Positions 56,462 to 64,000 of a stretch of 64,000 nt of DNA are shown one piece after another. The position numbers were made by a program, and so were the translations under genes. The notes under the pieces are model-generated. The model made no database searches and was not told where the DNA came from. It worked only from the letters and a program-made list of their open reading frames with translations. How positions within the stretch are numbered: the stretch's first letter is position 1; every line of letters begins with the position of its first letter. This stretch comes from Staphylococcus warneri (GTDB lineage: Bacteria > Bacillota > Bacilli > Staphylococcales > Staphylococcaceae): assembly GCF_900636385.1 (NCBI RefSeq), contig NZ_LR134269.1, forward strand, positions 558,001 to 622,000, given 5' to 3'.

Positions 56462-57586
56462 ATGAAAATCGCAATTGTCGGTGCAGGGATCGGTGGCTTA
56501 ACAGCGGCTGCACTATTACAAGAACAAGGTCATCAAGTTAAAATTTTTGAAAAAAATGATGCAATTAGAGAAGTGGGTGCGGGTATAGGTATTGGTGACA
56601 ATGTCATTCAAAAACTACACAACCACGATTTAGCGAAAGGTATAAAAAATGCGGGTCAGAATTTAACATCAATGCAAACGCTTGATGAGCATAATAAACC
56701 ATTGATGACTGCGCATTTAAAACGAGATACACTTAATGTTACATTATCTCGTCAAACACTAATCAGTATTATTCAGTCTTATGTACAACAAGACAGCATT
56801 TATTTAAAACATGGCGTAACTAAAATAGATAATAGTAATTCAAAAGTCATTCTTCATTTCATGGAACAAGAAAGTGAAGCCTTTGATTTATGTATTGGTG
56901 CAGATGGCATACATTCAATTGTTAGAGAAGCTATTGATAGCCAAAGCAAGGTTCAATATCAAGGCTATACATGCTTCCGTGGGCTAGTCGATGATATTCA
57001 TTTAGATGAAACGGATGTAGCTAAAGAATTTTGGGGCAAACAAGGACGCGTTGGTATTGTGCCATTAATTGATAACCAAGCATATTGGTTTATCATAATC
57101 AACGCTAAAGAAAAAGATGTCAAATACCAATCATTTGGTAAGCCACATTTACAAGCACGATTTAATCATTATCCCAATATTGTAAGACAAATATTAGATA
57201 AACAAAGTGAAACAGGCATTATATTAAACGATATTTATGATATGAAACCACTAAAATCTTTCGTTAAAGAGCGTACTATTTTACTAGGTGACGCAGCACA
57301 TGCAACAACACCTAATATGGGTCAAGGTGCAGGACAAGCTATGGAAGATGCAATTGTATTAGCTAACTGTTTAAAATCATATGACTTCAATGAAGCATTA
57401 GAAAGATATGATAAATTAAGAGTAAATCATACAGCAAAAGTGATTAAAAAATCACGTAAAATTGGAAAGATTGCACAATATCATAACAGTTTGATGATCA
57501 AATGCAGAAATACAATGATGAAAATATTACCGAATAAAATTGCTTCAAACCAAACTAAATTTCTTTATAAATCTAAAGAAAAATAG
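56462..57586 (+). CDS. FAD-dependent monooxygenase (UbiH/PHBH-like)
   Basis: A 374-residue flavoprotein read from ATG 56462, six bases after GAGGTGG. The Rossmann motif IAIVGAGIGGLTAAALL is at the very N-terminus; the DG motif CIGADGIHSIVRE and the FAD motif LLGDAAHATTPNMGQGAGQAMEDA follow. This motif set is of the salicylate/3-hydroxybenzoate hydroxylase type. Aromatic or lipophilic substrates are likely; specificity unknown. It is a separate gene from the TetX-like one at 21156. Confidence 0.88.
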   Translation: MKIAIVGAGIGGLTAAALLQEQGHQVKIFEKNDAIREVGAGIGIGDNVIQKLHNHDLAKGIKNAGQNLTSMQTLDEHNKPLMTAHLKRDTLNVTLSRQTLISIIQSYVQQDSIYLKHGVTKIDNSNSKVILHFMEQESEAFDLCIGADGIHSIVREAIDSQSKVQYQGYTCFRGLVDDIHLDETDVAKEFWGKQGRVGIVPLIDNQAYWFIIINAKEKDVKYQSFGKPHLQARFNHYPNIVRQILDKQSETGIILNDIYDMKPLKSFVKERTILLGDAAHATTPNMGQGAGQAMEDAIVLANCLKSYDFNEALERYDKLRVNHTAKVIKKSRKIGKIAQYHNSLMIKCRNTMMKILPNKIASNQTKFLYKSKEK

Positions 57587-57598
57587 TGTATAAGTAAA

Positions 57599-57639
57599 AA
57601 GGCAATCCAAATCAATGATGTGATTTGGATTGCCTTTTG
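57599..57639. terminator. Bidirectional hairpin terminator
   Basis: AAGGCAATCCAAATC pairs perfectly with GATTTGGATTGCCTT; T-run follows. It separates convergent genes. Confidence 0.85.
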
Positions 57640-57641
57640 TT

Positions 57642-58604
57642 TTACTTTTGAGGATTAACAATGAATTGCGGCGTTTTGCCATTTAATTTTTTAATTGTAT
57701 CATTTGCTACAATTTTAGCCATCATATCTCTTGCTTCAAATGTTGCATTACCAATATGTGGTGTAAGTACAACATTTTTAAGCGATTTTAATTCATCTGT
57801 AATTTTAGGTTCAAATTCATATACATCTAATGCTGCACCTTCAATTTCTTTGTCTTGTAAGGCTTTTACAAGTGCTTGTTCATTAATGATTGGACCACGT
57901 CCAGCATTAACAATATAAGCTGTAGATTTCATCTTTTTGAATTGTTCAGTATCAATTAAGTGATGTAAATCAGGATTATAGGCAGCATTAATTGTGATGA
58001 AGTCTGCATTCTCAAGTAATGTATCTAAATCAACATATTTAGCACCGATATCTCGTTCTTTTTCCTCTTTACGATGAGGTCCAGTATATAAAACATCCAT
58101 ATCAAATGCACGTGCACGTTTTGCAACTGCACCACCAATTTCTCCTAATCCAATAATGCCAATGGTTTTCTCAGAAACTTCTCTACCTCTAAAGAATAGG
58201 GGAGCCCAACCATCAAAGCCTTTCGTACGTGATAACTCGTCGCCTTCAACAATACGTCTTGCGACACTTAAGATAAGACCAATGGTTAAATCAGCTGTAG
58301 CATTGGTTGAAGCTTTCGGTGTGTTTGTCACATCAATATCTTTCTCACGTGCATAGTCAATATCTACATTATTAAAACCTGCACCATAGTTAGCAATGAT
58401 TTTTAAATTTTTAGCACTATCAATCACATCTTTATCTACATTAGTTGATAATAAACTTACTAATGCAGTGGCATCTTTAACACCATTTATTAGCGCATCT
58501 TTACTAATTAATCCGTCATCATCGTACATTTCTACTTCGAAATGTTCTTTGAGAAGGTTTAAACCGACCTCTGGAATTGCACCTGCGATAAATACTTTTT
58601 CCAT
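57642..58604 (-). CDS. D-isomer-specific 2-hydroxyacid dehydrogenase
   Basis: A 320-residue NAD(P)-dependent dehydrogenase read from ATG 58604 after AAAGGAGTG. The NAD motif is GIIGLGEIGGAVAKRARAFDMDVLYTGPHRK, substrate and catalytic residues are in NAGRGPI (Arg) and the LTPHIGNAT segment (His). It reduces 2-keto acids such as glyoxylate, hydroxypyruvate or pyruvate, or oxidises the corresponding D-hydroxyacid. Substrate not determined. Monocistronic. Confidence 0.92.
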   Translation of the reverse strand: MEKVFIAGAIPEVGLNLLKEHFEVEMYDDDGLISKDALINGVKDATALVSLLSTNVDKDVIDSAKNLKIIANYGAGFNNVDIDYAREKDIDVTNTPKASTNATADLTIGLILSVARRIVEGDELSRTKGFDGWAPLFFRGREVSEKTIGIIGLGEIGGAVAKRARAFDMDVLYTGPHRKEEKERDIGAKYVDLDTLLENADFITINAAYNPDLHHLIDTEQFKKMKSTAYIVNAGRGPIINEQALVKALQDKEIEGAALDVYEFEPKITDELKSLKNVVLTPHIGNATFEARDMMAKIVANDTIKKLNGKTPQFIVNPQK

Positions 58605-58683
58605 CCTAATCACTCCTTTTATCAACAGTATATAAAAAGATAATACTCTAAACAATGAATAAACATATGAGCTGAATAATATA

Positions 58684-58998
58684 TTAATTGATTAAACGTA
58701 ATCCAATGACTGATCCTAGTATAAGTAGAATACAAAGAATTCTCATAATATTTTTGGATTCATGATAAAAGATCATACCTATCATCGTACCCCCAGCTGT
58801 ACCAATACCTGTCCAGATAGCATAAGCAGTACCCATAGGAATATCTATCATTGATAGTTTTAATGTACTAAAACTACATACAAAGGCAATACCAATGAGA
58901 AGAATGAAAATTTTATGTTTAGTTCTAGACCATTCATTCATCAATATAACACCAATCACTTCTAAACAACCTGCGATTAAAAGATACACCCAAGCCAT
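58684..58998 (-). CDS. SMR-family small multidrug transporter, second subunit
   Basis: A 104-residue, four-helix SMR protein with the family's WVYLLIAGCLEVIGVILMN opening (essential Glu) and GTAYAIWTGIGTAGGTMIG. It overlaps its partner by one base (TAATG). Paired SMR genes such as YkkCD and GdmCD act as heterodimers with opposite topologies. Substrates may be guanidinium, quaternary ammonium compounds or other cations. GGAGG lies before the ATG. Confidence 0.9.
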   Translation of the reverse strand: MAWVYLLIAGCLEVIGVILMNEWSRTKHKIFILLIGIAFVCSFSTLKLSMIDIPMGTAYAIWTGIGTAGGTMIGMIFYHESKNIMRILCILLILGSVIGLRLIN

Positions 58999-59330
58999 TA
59001 TTTGCTACCTCCTTCAACATCATCCGTTGTGGAAAGCTTTAAACCTATAATACCTATTATTAATAAAGTAACTAATAATATTTTCATAAATGTAAAAGGT
59101 TGGTTGAAAAATAGTATATCGACGATCACAGTACCAGCTGCTCCAATGCCGACGAATATCGCATACACTGTACCAACTGGTAAAGATTTCGTAGCATTGA
59201 TGACGAGATAAAAGCTTAAAATGATAAAGATAAGTGTAAATAACCAACTGAAAATTGAATCAGCATTATTCAGTCCAGTAACCCATATGATTTCAACTAG
59301 TCCTGCTAGAATGACTTTTAACCATTTCAA
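58998..59330 (-). CDS. SMR-family small multidrug transporter, first subunit, TTG start
   Basis: A 110-residue SMR protein with the membrane pattern WLKVILAGLVEIIWVTGL and GTVYAIFVGIGAAGTVIVDI. The start is the TTG at 59330, nine bases after AGGAGG; the longer frame to 59429 would put a hydrophilic, cysteine-rich segment in front and lacks a site. First gene of a heterodimeric pair with 58684-58998. No guanidine riboswitch is seen upstream. Confidence 0.85.
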   Translation of the reverse strand: MKWLKVILAGLVEIIWVTGLNNADSIFSWLFTLIFIILSFYLVINATKSLPVGTVYAIFVGIGAAGTVIVDILFFNQPFTFMKILLVTLLIIGIIGLKLSTTDDVEGGSK

Positions 59331-59514
59331 TGTAAAGGTCCTCCTTATCAAATAACAATAAGAATATTCTCTCAAATTTAAAGATATAGGGCAAAGTTTG
59401 AAATTGATGTCGTTAAGATACATTTTCAAAATAAGTTTTATTATATATGTATTTCAATATTAGGGAAGCATATTCTAAAAAAGGATGTGAATAGGGGAAT
59501 AATTTATAGAAAGA

Positions 59515-59556
59515 AAAAAGCCTGTAAATGCTTAATTAAAAGCATCTACAGACTTT
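59515..59556 (-). terminator. Terminator of the SsaA-like gene
   Basis: On the minus strand AAGTCTGTAGATGCTT pairs with AAGCATTTACAGGCTT (two non-Watson-Crick positions) and is followed by TTTTTC. Confidence 0.85.
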
Positions 59557-59578
59557 AAATGTCTATTTCATATATGAA

Positions 59579-60073
59579 TTAGATATGAATATAATTATAT
59601 GAGCTTGCTTCACCTGCAGAAATAGTACGTGTGCTTACTGAGAAAGGTCCACCGCTATAGTTCATTTCAGAAACTGTAACTGAACCGTCAGAACCAACAC
59701 TTTCAACATAAGCAACGTGACCATAACCACCTGCTGATGATTGTAAAATTGATCCAGCTTTTGGTGTGTGATTGACTGTATAACCAGCTTGTTGTGCAGC
59801 TGATGCCCAGTTTCTAGCGTCTCCCCAAGTTGAGCCTACTTTTCCGCCAACTTTGTCATAAACGTACCAAGTACATTGACCAGCTGTATATAAGTTACCA
59901 GAAGCAGATCTTTCTGATGTAGTATTGCTAGTAGATGTTTGAGCTGTATTATAATTATATGATTGATTATTTGATTGATTAAATTCTGCAGCATCTGCGT
60001 GATGAGCAGTTGTACCGAAATATGCAGCGCCAATGCCTGCTGTTAATGTAGTAATAGTTGCGATTTTTTTCAT
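59579..60073 (-). CDS. SsaA-like secreted CHAP-domain cell-wall hydrolase
   Basis: A 164-residue secreted protein: signal peptide (residues 1-28, cleavage after ADA), a low-complexity Asn/Ser/Thr/Gln linker (about 29-60), and a CHAP domain (about 61-164) with the catalytic Cys in [15 protein letters not shown] and the His in [11 protein letters not shown], and Asn/Glu in SEMNYSG. CHAP amidases or endopeptidases cleave stem peptides or cross-bridges. It resembles the short SsaA paralogue of S. aureus. Related genes are typically under WalKR control; only half-sites of the WalR motif are visible upstream. GGGAGG precedes the ATG. Confidence 0.92.
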   Translation of the reverse strand: MKKIATITTLTAGIGAAYFGTTAHHADAAEFNQSNNQSYNYNTAQTSTSNTTSERSASGNLYTAGQCTWYVYDKVGGKVGSTWGDARNWASAAQQAGYTVNHTPKAGSILQSSAGGYGHVAYVESVGSDGSVTVSEMNYSGGPFSVSTRTISAGEASSYNYIHI

Positions 60074-60243
60074 GATAAATATCCTCCCGAATTTTGTTTG
60101 GTTTTATTATGTAAGAAGATACGGCGTAGCGAACCGGAAATCATCTTCATTTACCAATTTAAGTTTTATCGTTTTTACGACAAGAGTAACTTTAACAGAA
60201 AATCATTACCTTGTGCGGAATGTTACAGCATCGTAATTAAATT

Positions 60244-60285
60244 AAAAAAACCATGACGCTCGCTGTAATAAACGAGAATCATGGT
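60244..60285 (-). terminator. Terminator hairpin on the minus strand, distal to the DUF4870 gene
   Basis: ACCATGA..CTCG pairs with CGAG..TCATGGT (60250-60262 with 60273-60285), and on the minus strand it is followed by seven T. It is 111 bases beyond the end of the DUF4870 gene, longer than usual here, so it may end that transcript or a separate small RNA. Confidence 0.7.
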
Positions 60286-60293
60286 AATAAAAG

Positions 60294-60310
60294 TTTGTAA
60301 CGCTTACAAA
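60294..60310. promoter_or_regulatory. Perfect 7-base palindrome with 3-base centre
   Basis: TTTGTAA-CGC-TTACAAA; cre-like at the centre, but not a full match. Could be a protein site or part of a transcript end; undecided. Confidence 0.35.
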
Positions 60311-60395
60311 GTGCATCCACACTGATTTATAATTAATTTAATAAATGACCATCAATCATAAATATTACAAAGAGTTGTAATAAATGTGTTAGAGA

Positions 60396-60839
60396 TTATT
60401 TGAAAAATCTAATGCTAAGTGGAATTAGGTATTCATTGCCATTATAGTATTTAACACATGCAATAATAGTAAAAATAAATGAAACAAAGGCTAAAACCAT
60501 CATAATAATAAAGCCAATGATATAGATAATAAAACCTACAGTCATAGAGGTATCAGTACCCATACTTAACCCGATAAAAAATGGAACTAACATAACAACT
60601 AATATAATTATTGTCCAAATTGTATAGGAAATAACAAAGTTTAAGTAATTTTTACCAGCTTTATTAACGAAACGAGATTCTTTATGTTTGATTATCCAAA
60701 TGATAAGCGGACCAATAAAACCACTGAATAAACTTAATAAATAGATTAACATAGCCATTAATCGAGATTCTTGGTTATCTGAATCAACTACTTCAGAAGA
60801 TTGATCATGTAAAACATCATTCTGATTGTGTTCTGTCAT
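60396..60839 (-). CDS. DUF4870 (Tic20-like) membrane protein
   Basis: A 147-residue protein. After an acidic N-terminus (residues 1-25), the DUF4870 pattern RLMAMLIYLLSLFSGFIGPLIIWIIKHKES and FVNKAGKNYLNFVISYTIW is clear, then two further helices. Four helices in all. Function is unknown in bacteria. GGAGG lies before the ATG. Monocistronic. Confidence 0.9.
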   Translation of the reverse strand: MTEHNQNDVLHDQSSEVVDSDNQESRLMAMLIYLLSLFSGFIGPLIIWIIKHKESRFVNKAGKNYLNFVISYTIWTIIILVVMLVPFFIGLSMGTDTSMTVGFIIYIIGFIIMMVLAFVSFIFTIIACVKYYNGNEYLIPLSIRFFK

Positions 60840-61230
60840 GGTATTACCTCCATTTTATATGTAAATTAAATTTATTACATCTTTACTATATCAAATAATT
60901 ATAAATTGATAAATAAGTTTTTAGATTTACTTATAACATGATATACGTTATTGTTCATTTAAAGGTTTAATTCATTTAAAATAAGGATATATAAAATTAT
61001 TACAAGTTAATGGGTTGAAAATAATTGAGACGTTAATCATACCTAATTCAAGTATTTAAACATAAATGTCCAATTAAAAATGATTGTTACATCTATAATG
61101 TTTGATTTTAGTATTTAGTAGTTGTAGCAAGATTGAAAAATAGAGTGGGGCTAAGAAATCTTTTTATAAAAGTCATTTCAGTCCCGCTTTTTTAATGAAA
61201 GAAAAAGATTAAGAAAGAGAGAGGATTTTA
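60840..61230. other. Intergenic region with orphan hairpin terminator
   Basis: No gene over 391 bases. At 61142-61193 a hairpin AGTGGGGCTAAGAAAT/ATTTCAGTCCCGCT is followed by TTTTTT. The nearest upstream gene points away, so this terminator ends either a leader RNA or a small RNA starting in the region. It is 38 bases before the opine-dehydrogenase-like start codon. No known riboswitch fold recognised. Confidence 0.6.
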
Positions 61231-62301
61231 ATGAAAATAGCAATTATTGGTTCAGGTAATGGTGCTGTAACAGCTGCACTAGACATGGTGGATAAAGGTC
61301 ATGAGGTTAAATTGTATTGTCGTAACCAATCTCTAGAAAAATTCAATAAACCAATAGAAAAAGGTGGATTTGATTTTAATAATGAAGGAGAAGAAAAATT
61401 CATTCAGTTCACGGATATCAGTGATGATATTGAATATGTGATGAAGGATGCAGATATTATACAAGTCATTATCCCATCTTCATTTATCGAATATTATGCA
61501 AAAGTGATGTCTTATCATGTCACAAATGATCAACTGATATTCTTTAATATCGCTGCATCAATGGCATCTATACGCTTTATGAATGTACTTGAAGATAGAC
61601 ATATTGATGTAATGCCTCATTTTGCTGAAGCTAATACATTAACTTATGGTACACGCGTTGATTTTAATGAAGCACGTGTCGATTTATCATTGAACGTGCG
61701 TAGAGTATACTTCTCTACATTTAATCGAGAAGAATTAAATGACAGTTATGATAAAGTTTCACAAATTTATCCGAATTTGGTTAAAGAGGAAAGTTTACTT
61801 AAAACCAATTTAGAAAATGGTAACCCAGAGGTACATCCAGGGCCTACTTTATTAAATGTTGGACGTATTGATTATGCAGATGAATTCTCACTATATAAAG
61901 AAGGGATTACAAAGCATACTGTTCGTCTACTTCATGGTATTGAATTAGAACGTTTGAATTTAGGGCGTAAATTAGGATTTGAATTAGAAACTGCTAAAGA
62001 ATCTAGAATTCAAAGAGGCTATTTAGAACGTAAAGATGAGGATGAGCCGTTAAATCGTTTATTTAATACGAGTCCAGTATTCTCTCAAATTCCTGGTCCT
62101 AATCATGTAGAAAATAGATATTTAACAGAAGACATTGCATATGGCTTAGTACTATGGTCTAGCTTGGGACGTGTGATTGATGTACCTACGCCTAATATTG
62201 ATGCAGTGATTGTCATTGCTTCTACTATTTTAGAACGTGATTTCTTTGAAGATGGTCTAACAGTTGAGGAACTAGGATTAGATAAATTAGATTTAGAATA
62301 G
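61231..62301 (+). CDS. NAD/NADP octopine/nopaline dehydrogenase family protein
   Basis: A 356-residue protein. N-terminal Rossmann motif IAIIGSGNGAVTAALDMVDKGHEVKLYCR and a C-terminal octopine-dehydrogenase-type helical domain with EVHPGPTLLNVGRIDYADEFSLYKEGIT (His/Asp of the active site). The family joins an amino acid and a 2-keto acid reductively. Staphylopine dehydrogenase (CntM) is a distant relative, but no cnt genes lie here. GAGAGAGG precedes the ATG. The NhaC-type gene follows 65 bases later without terminator, so an operon is likely. Confidence 0.85.
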   Translation: MKIAIIGSGNGAVTAALDMVDKGHEVKLYCRNQSLEKFNKPIEKGGFDFNNEGEEKFIQFTDISDDIEYVMKDADIIQVIIPSSFIEYYAKVMSYHVTNDQLIFFNIAASMASIRFMNVLEDRHIDVMPHFAEANTLTYGTRVDFNEARVDLSLNVRRVYFSTFNREELNDSYDKVSQIYPNLVKEESLLKTNLENGNPEVHPGPTLLNVGRIDYADEFSLYKEGITKHTVRLLHGIELERLNLGRKLGFELETAKESRIQRGYLERKDEDEPLNRLFNTSPVFSQIPGPNHVENRYLTEDIAYGLVLWSSLGRVIDVPTPNIDAVIVIASTILERDFFEDGLTVEELGLDKLDLE

Positions 62302-62366
62302 TGATTTAAAAATATGGAAAGGAAAGAGGTCTTGTTTCAAAAAGAAAAGTAAAGGGGTTTAGATAT

Positions 62367-63761
62367 ATGAAAAGACAACCAACTTTTTTAGAGTCTATAT
62401 CTACAATTATAGTTATGGTAATCGTAGTAACAACAGGATTTGTCATCTTTAATATACCTATTCAAGTTTTATTACTTATATCTTCAGCTTATGCAGCATG
62501 TATTGCTTATCGGGTAGGATTACGTTGGGAAGATTTGGAAGAAGGGATATCTAAACGATTGAATACAGCGATGCCGGCGATATTTATTATTTTAGCTGTG
62601 GGTATTATTGTAGGTAGTTGGATGTTCTCCGGTACTGTACCTGCACTTATTTATTATGGTCTTAATTTTTTAAATCCAAGTTATTTTCTAGTTTCTGCTT
62701 TTATCATTAGTGCGATTACGTCAGTAGCGACTGGTACGGCATGGGGGTCAGCATCAACTGCTGGTATTGCGTTAATATCAATCGGAAATCAATTAGGTAT
62801 TGAAAGTGGTATGGCTGCAGGCGCTATTATTGCTGGTGCAGTATTTGGTGACAAAATGTCACCACTATCAGATACGACCAACCTAGCCGCATTAGTTACA
62901 AAAGTCAATATCTTTTCACATATTAGATCGATGATGTGGACTACGATACCTGCTTCTATCATTGGATTAATTGTCTGGTTTTTTGCAGGATTAAAATATC
63001 AAAGTCATACGAATCCTAAGCAAATTAAACAACTACTTCATGAATTAACACAGGTATACAATATTAATATATTTGTATGGATTCCATTAATTGTGATTAT
63101 AGTATGCTTACTATTAAAAATTTCTACTGTACCTGCGATGTTAATATCAAGTTTAAGTGCACTTTTAGTAGGAACATTTAACAATCATTTCAATATTGTT
63201 GATGGTTTCAAGGCAACATTTAATGGTTTTAGTCATACTATGGTAAATCAAAGTCATGTTTCAAATAGTGTCAAAGCACTAATAGAACAGGGTGGCATGA
63301 TGAGTATGACTGAAATTATCGTGACCATATTCTGTGGGTATGCATTTGCTGGTATTGTTGAAAAAGCCGGTTGTCTAGATGTTTTATTAAAGACAGTATC
63401 AAAAGGTGTGAATTCTGTTGGCACACTTATATTAGTAACAGTAGTATGTTGTCTCATGCTAGTTTTTGCAGCTGGTGTCGCATCTATCGTTATTATAATG
63501 GTAGGGGTACTTATGAAAGAAATGTTCGAAGAGAGACATTTATCCCAAACTGTATTATCTCGAACATTGGAAGATTCAAGTACAATGGTATTGCCTTTAA
63601 TACCTTGGGGAACATCAGGTATATACTATGCACATCAATTAAATGTAAGTGTTAATGACTTCTTTATATGGACCGTTCCTTGTTATATATGTGCAATCAT
63701 TGCAGTTATTTATGGCTTTACAGGAATAGGAATTAAAAAAATTAATAAAAGTGAAGTTTAA
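62367..63761 (+). CDS. NhaC-family Na+/H+ antiporter
   Basis: A 464-residue protein with about twelve helices and the NhaC pattern in its middle: ATGTAWGSASTAGIALISIGNQLGIESGMAAGAIIAGAVFGDKMSPLSDTTNLAA. It would exchange Na+ (or an organic anion) for H+. It differs from the S-box-controlled NhaC protein at 31977. Being downstream of an opine-dehydrogenase-like gene, it may transport a substrate or product of that enzyme; this is speculation. AAAGGGG precedes the start. Confidence 0.9.
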   Translation: MKRQPTFLESISTIIVMVIVVTTGFVIFNIPIQVLLLISSAYAACIAYRVGLRWEDLEEGISKRLNTAMPAIFIILAVGIIVGSWMFSGTVPALIYYGLNFLNPSYFLVSAFIISAITSVATGTAWGSASTAGIALISIGNQLGIESGMAAGAIIAGAVFGDKMSPLSDTTNLAALVTKVNIFSHIRSMMWTTIPASIIGLIVWFFAGLKYQSHTNPKQIKQLLHELTQVYNINIFVWIPLIVIIVCLLLKISTVPAMLISSLSALLVGTFNNHFNIVDGFKATFNGFSHTMVNQSHVSNSVKALIEQGGMMSMTEIIVTIFCGYAFAGIVEKAGCLDVLLKTVSKGVNSVGTLILVTVVCCLMLVFAAGVASIVIIMVGVLMKEMFEERHLSQTVLSRTLEDSSTMVLPLIPWGTSGIYYAHQLNVSVNDFFIWTVPCYICAIIAVIYGFTGIGIKKINKSEV

Positions 63762-64000
63762 ATGAATGAAAATGTGGAAAGTATTAAATAAGTTAAAACA
63801 ATTACATAGATATAAATTGTAGCGATTATATCTGAATGATGTTTTAACTGATAAATATCCTTCTAATTAGAGTAGTGATTGAGTTTTGTAGCGGAATTTA
63901 ATCATGAAATATTAGACTAAACGAATTCTTTTAAACAACATTTAATAAATTGCCAATTATTATGTAGAAAAAGCGAATCAAGAAAGATTATTTGAATTTG
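63762..64000. other. Intergenic tail of the window
   Basis: No ORF above about ten codons with a ribosome site, and no clear hairpin; nothing supported here. Confidence 0.6.

Noticed and set aside
59331..59578. A guanidine (ykkC) riboswitch in front of the SMR pair
   Set aside because: The conserved ykkC motifs are not recognisable in the leader, and it is interrupted by the terminator of the upstream gene.
61231..62301. Staphylopine dehydrogenase CntM
   Set aside because: No cntK, cntL or cntA-F genes are nearby, and the neighbour is an NhaC transporter; only superfamily membership is supported.

Overview
The window is AT-rich, uses compact operons with strong AGGAGG-type ribosome binding sites, and carries a gene set and gene order typical of a Staphylococcus chromosome: fni, gltS, an mpg-type DNA glycosylase, a UPF0060 protein, rpiA, lyrA/spdC, hutG-lysR-hutUI, glvR/glvC, an IMPase, an LCP gene, fdhA and an SsaA-like CHAP protein. 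The order largely matches what I remember of one arm of the S. aureus chromosome, but the proteins diverge from what I recall of the S. aureus versions. A coagulase-negative species is most likely; I cannot name it from sequence alone. No tRNA, rRNA, CRISPR or prophage is visible, and the only mobile element is one IS431/IS257 copy.

Layout. 1-3.8 kb: tail of an MFS pump, then a TetR regulator divergent from an EmrA/EmrB-type efflux operon. 4-10.1 kb: membrane and housekeeping genes (esterase-like hydrolase, hotdog thioesterase, CorA-type transporter, type 2 IPP isomerase, GltS). 10.4-12.2 kb: a PadR-HAAS(DUF1700)-DUF4097 operon behind a perfect inverted-repeat operator candidate. 12.2-21.1 kb: DNA glycosylase, DUF805 protein, a frameshifted ribulokinase, a NatAB-like ABC exporter, UPF0060, mutarotase, MOSC protein and RpiA. 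21.1-30.9 kb: TetX-like monooxygenase, LyrA/SpdC, the histidine-utilisation genes hutG, hutU and hutI around a LysR regulator, an M20 amidohydrolase and an SDR with a SigB-like promoter. 31-33.3 kb: a SAM-I riboswitch in front of an NhaC-family transporter. 33.4-41.8 kb: AHSA1 protein, an RpiR/alpha-glucoside PTS pair, a BASS transporter, a HAD phosphatase, small membrane proteins and an amino-acid permease. 41.9-46.3 kb: complete MurNAc recycling operon mupG-murQ-murP-murR. 46.4-49.5 kb: CPBP protease, HTH regulator, the CcpA-controlled small RNA RsaI and an IMPase. 49.6-51.4 kb: an LCP ligase gene (lcpC-like) interrupted by IS431. 51.6-64 kb: formate dehydrogenase operon, glucosaminidase, monooxygenase, 2-hydroxyacid dehydrogenase, an SMR efflux pair, an SsaA-like CHAP protein, a DUF4870 protein, and an opine-dehydrogenase-like enzyme with a second NhaC transporter.

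How it fits together. Carbon catabolite control recurs: cre-like boxes lie before glvC, gltS and RsaI. Cell-wall metabolism is well represented by MurNAc recycling, LyrA/SpdC, a glucosaminidase, a CHAP amidase and an LCP enzyme. Two genes look broken: the ribulokinase by a one-base frameshift and the LCP gene by the IS. Four intergenic regions carry long imperfect hairpins of a dispersed family; one folds as a three-way junction. The best candidates for a closer look are the lcpC::IS431 disruption, the SAM-riboswitch transporter, the PadR/HAAS/DUF4097 module with its periodic DSGD repeats, the dispersed hairpin family and the orphan terminators at about 60.25 and 61.15 kb. I did not find a clearly new multi-gene system.
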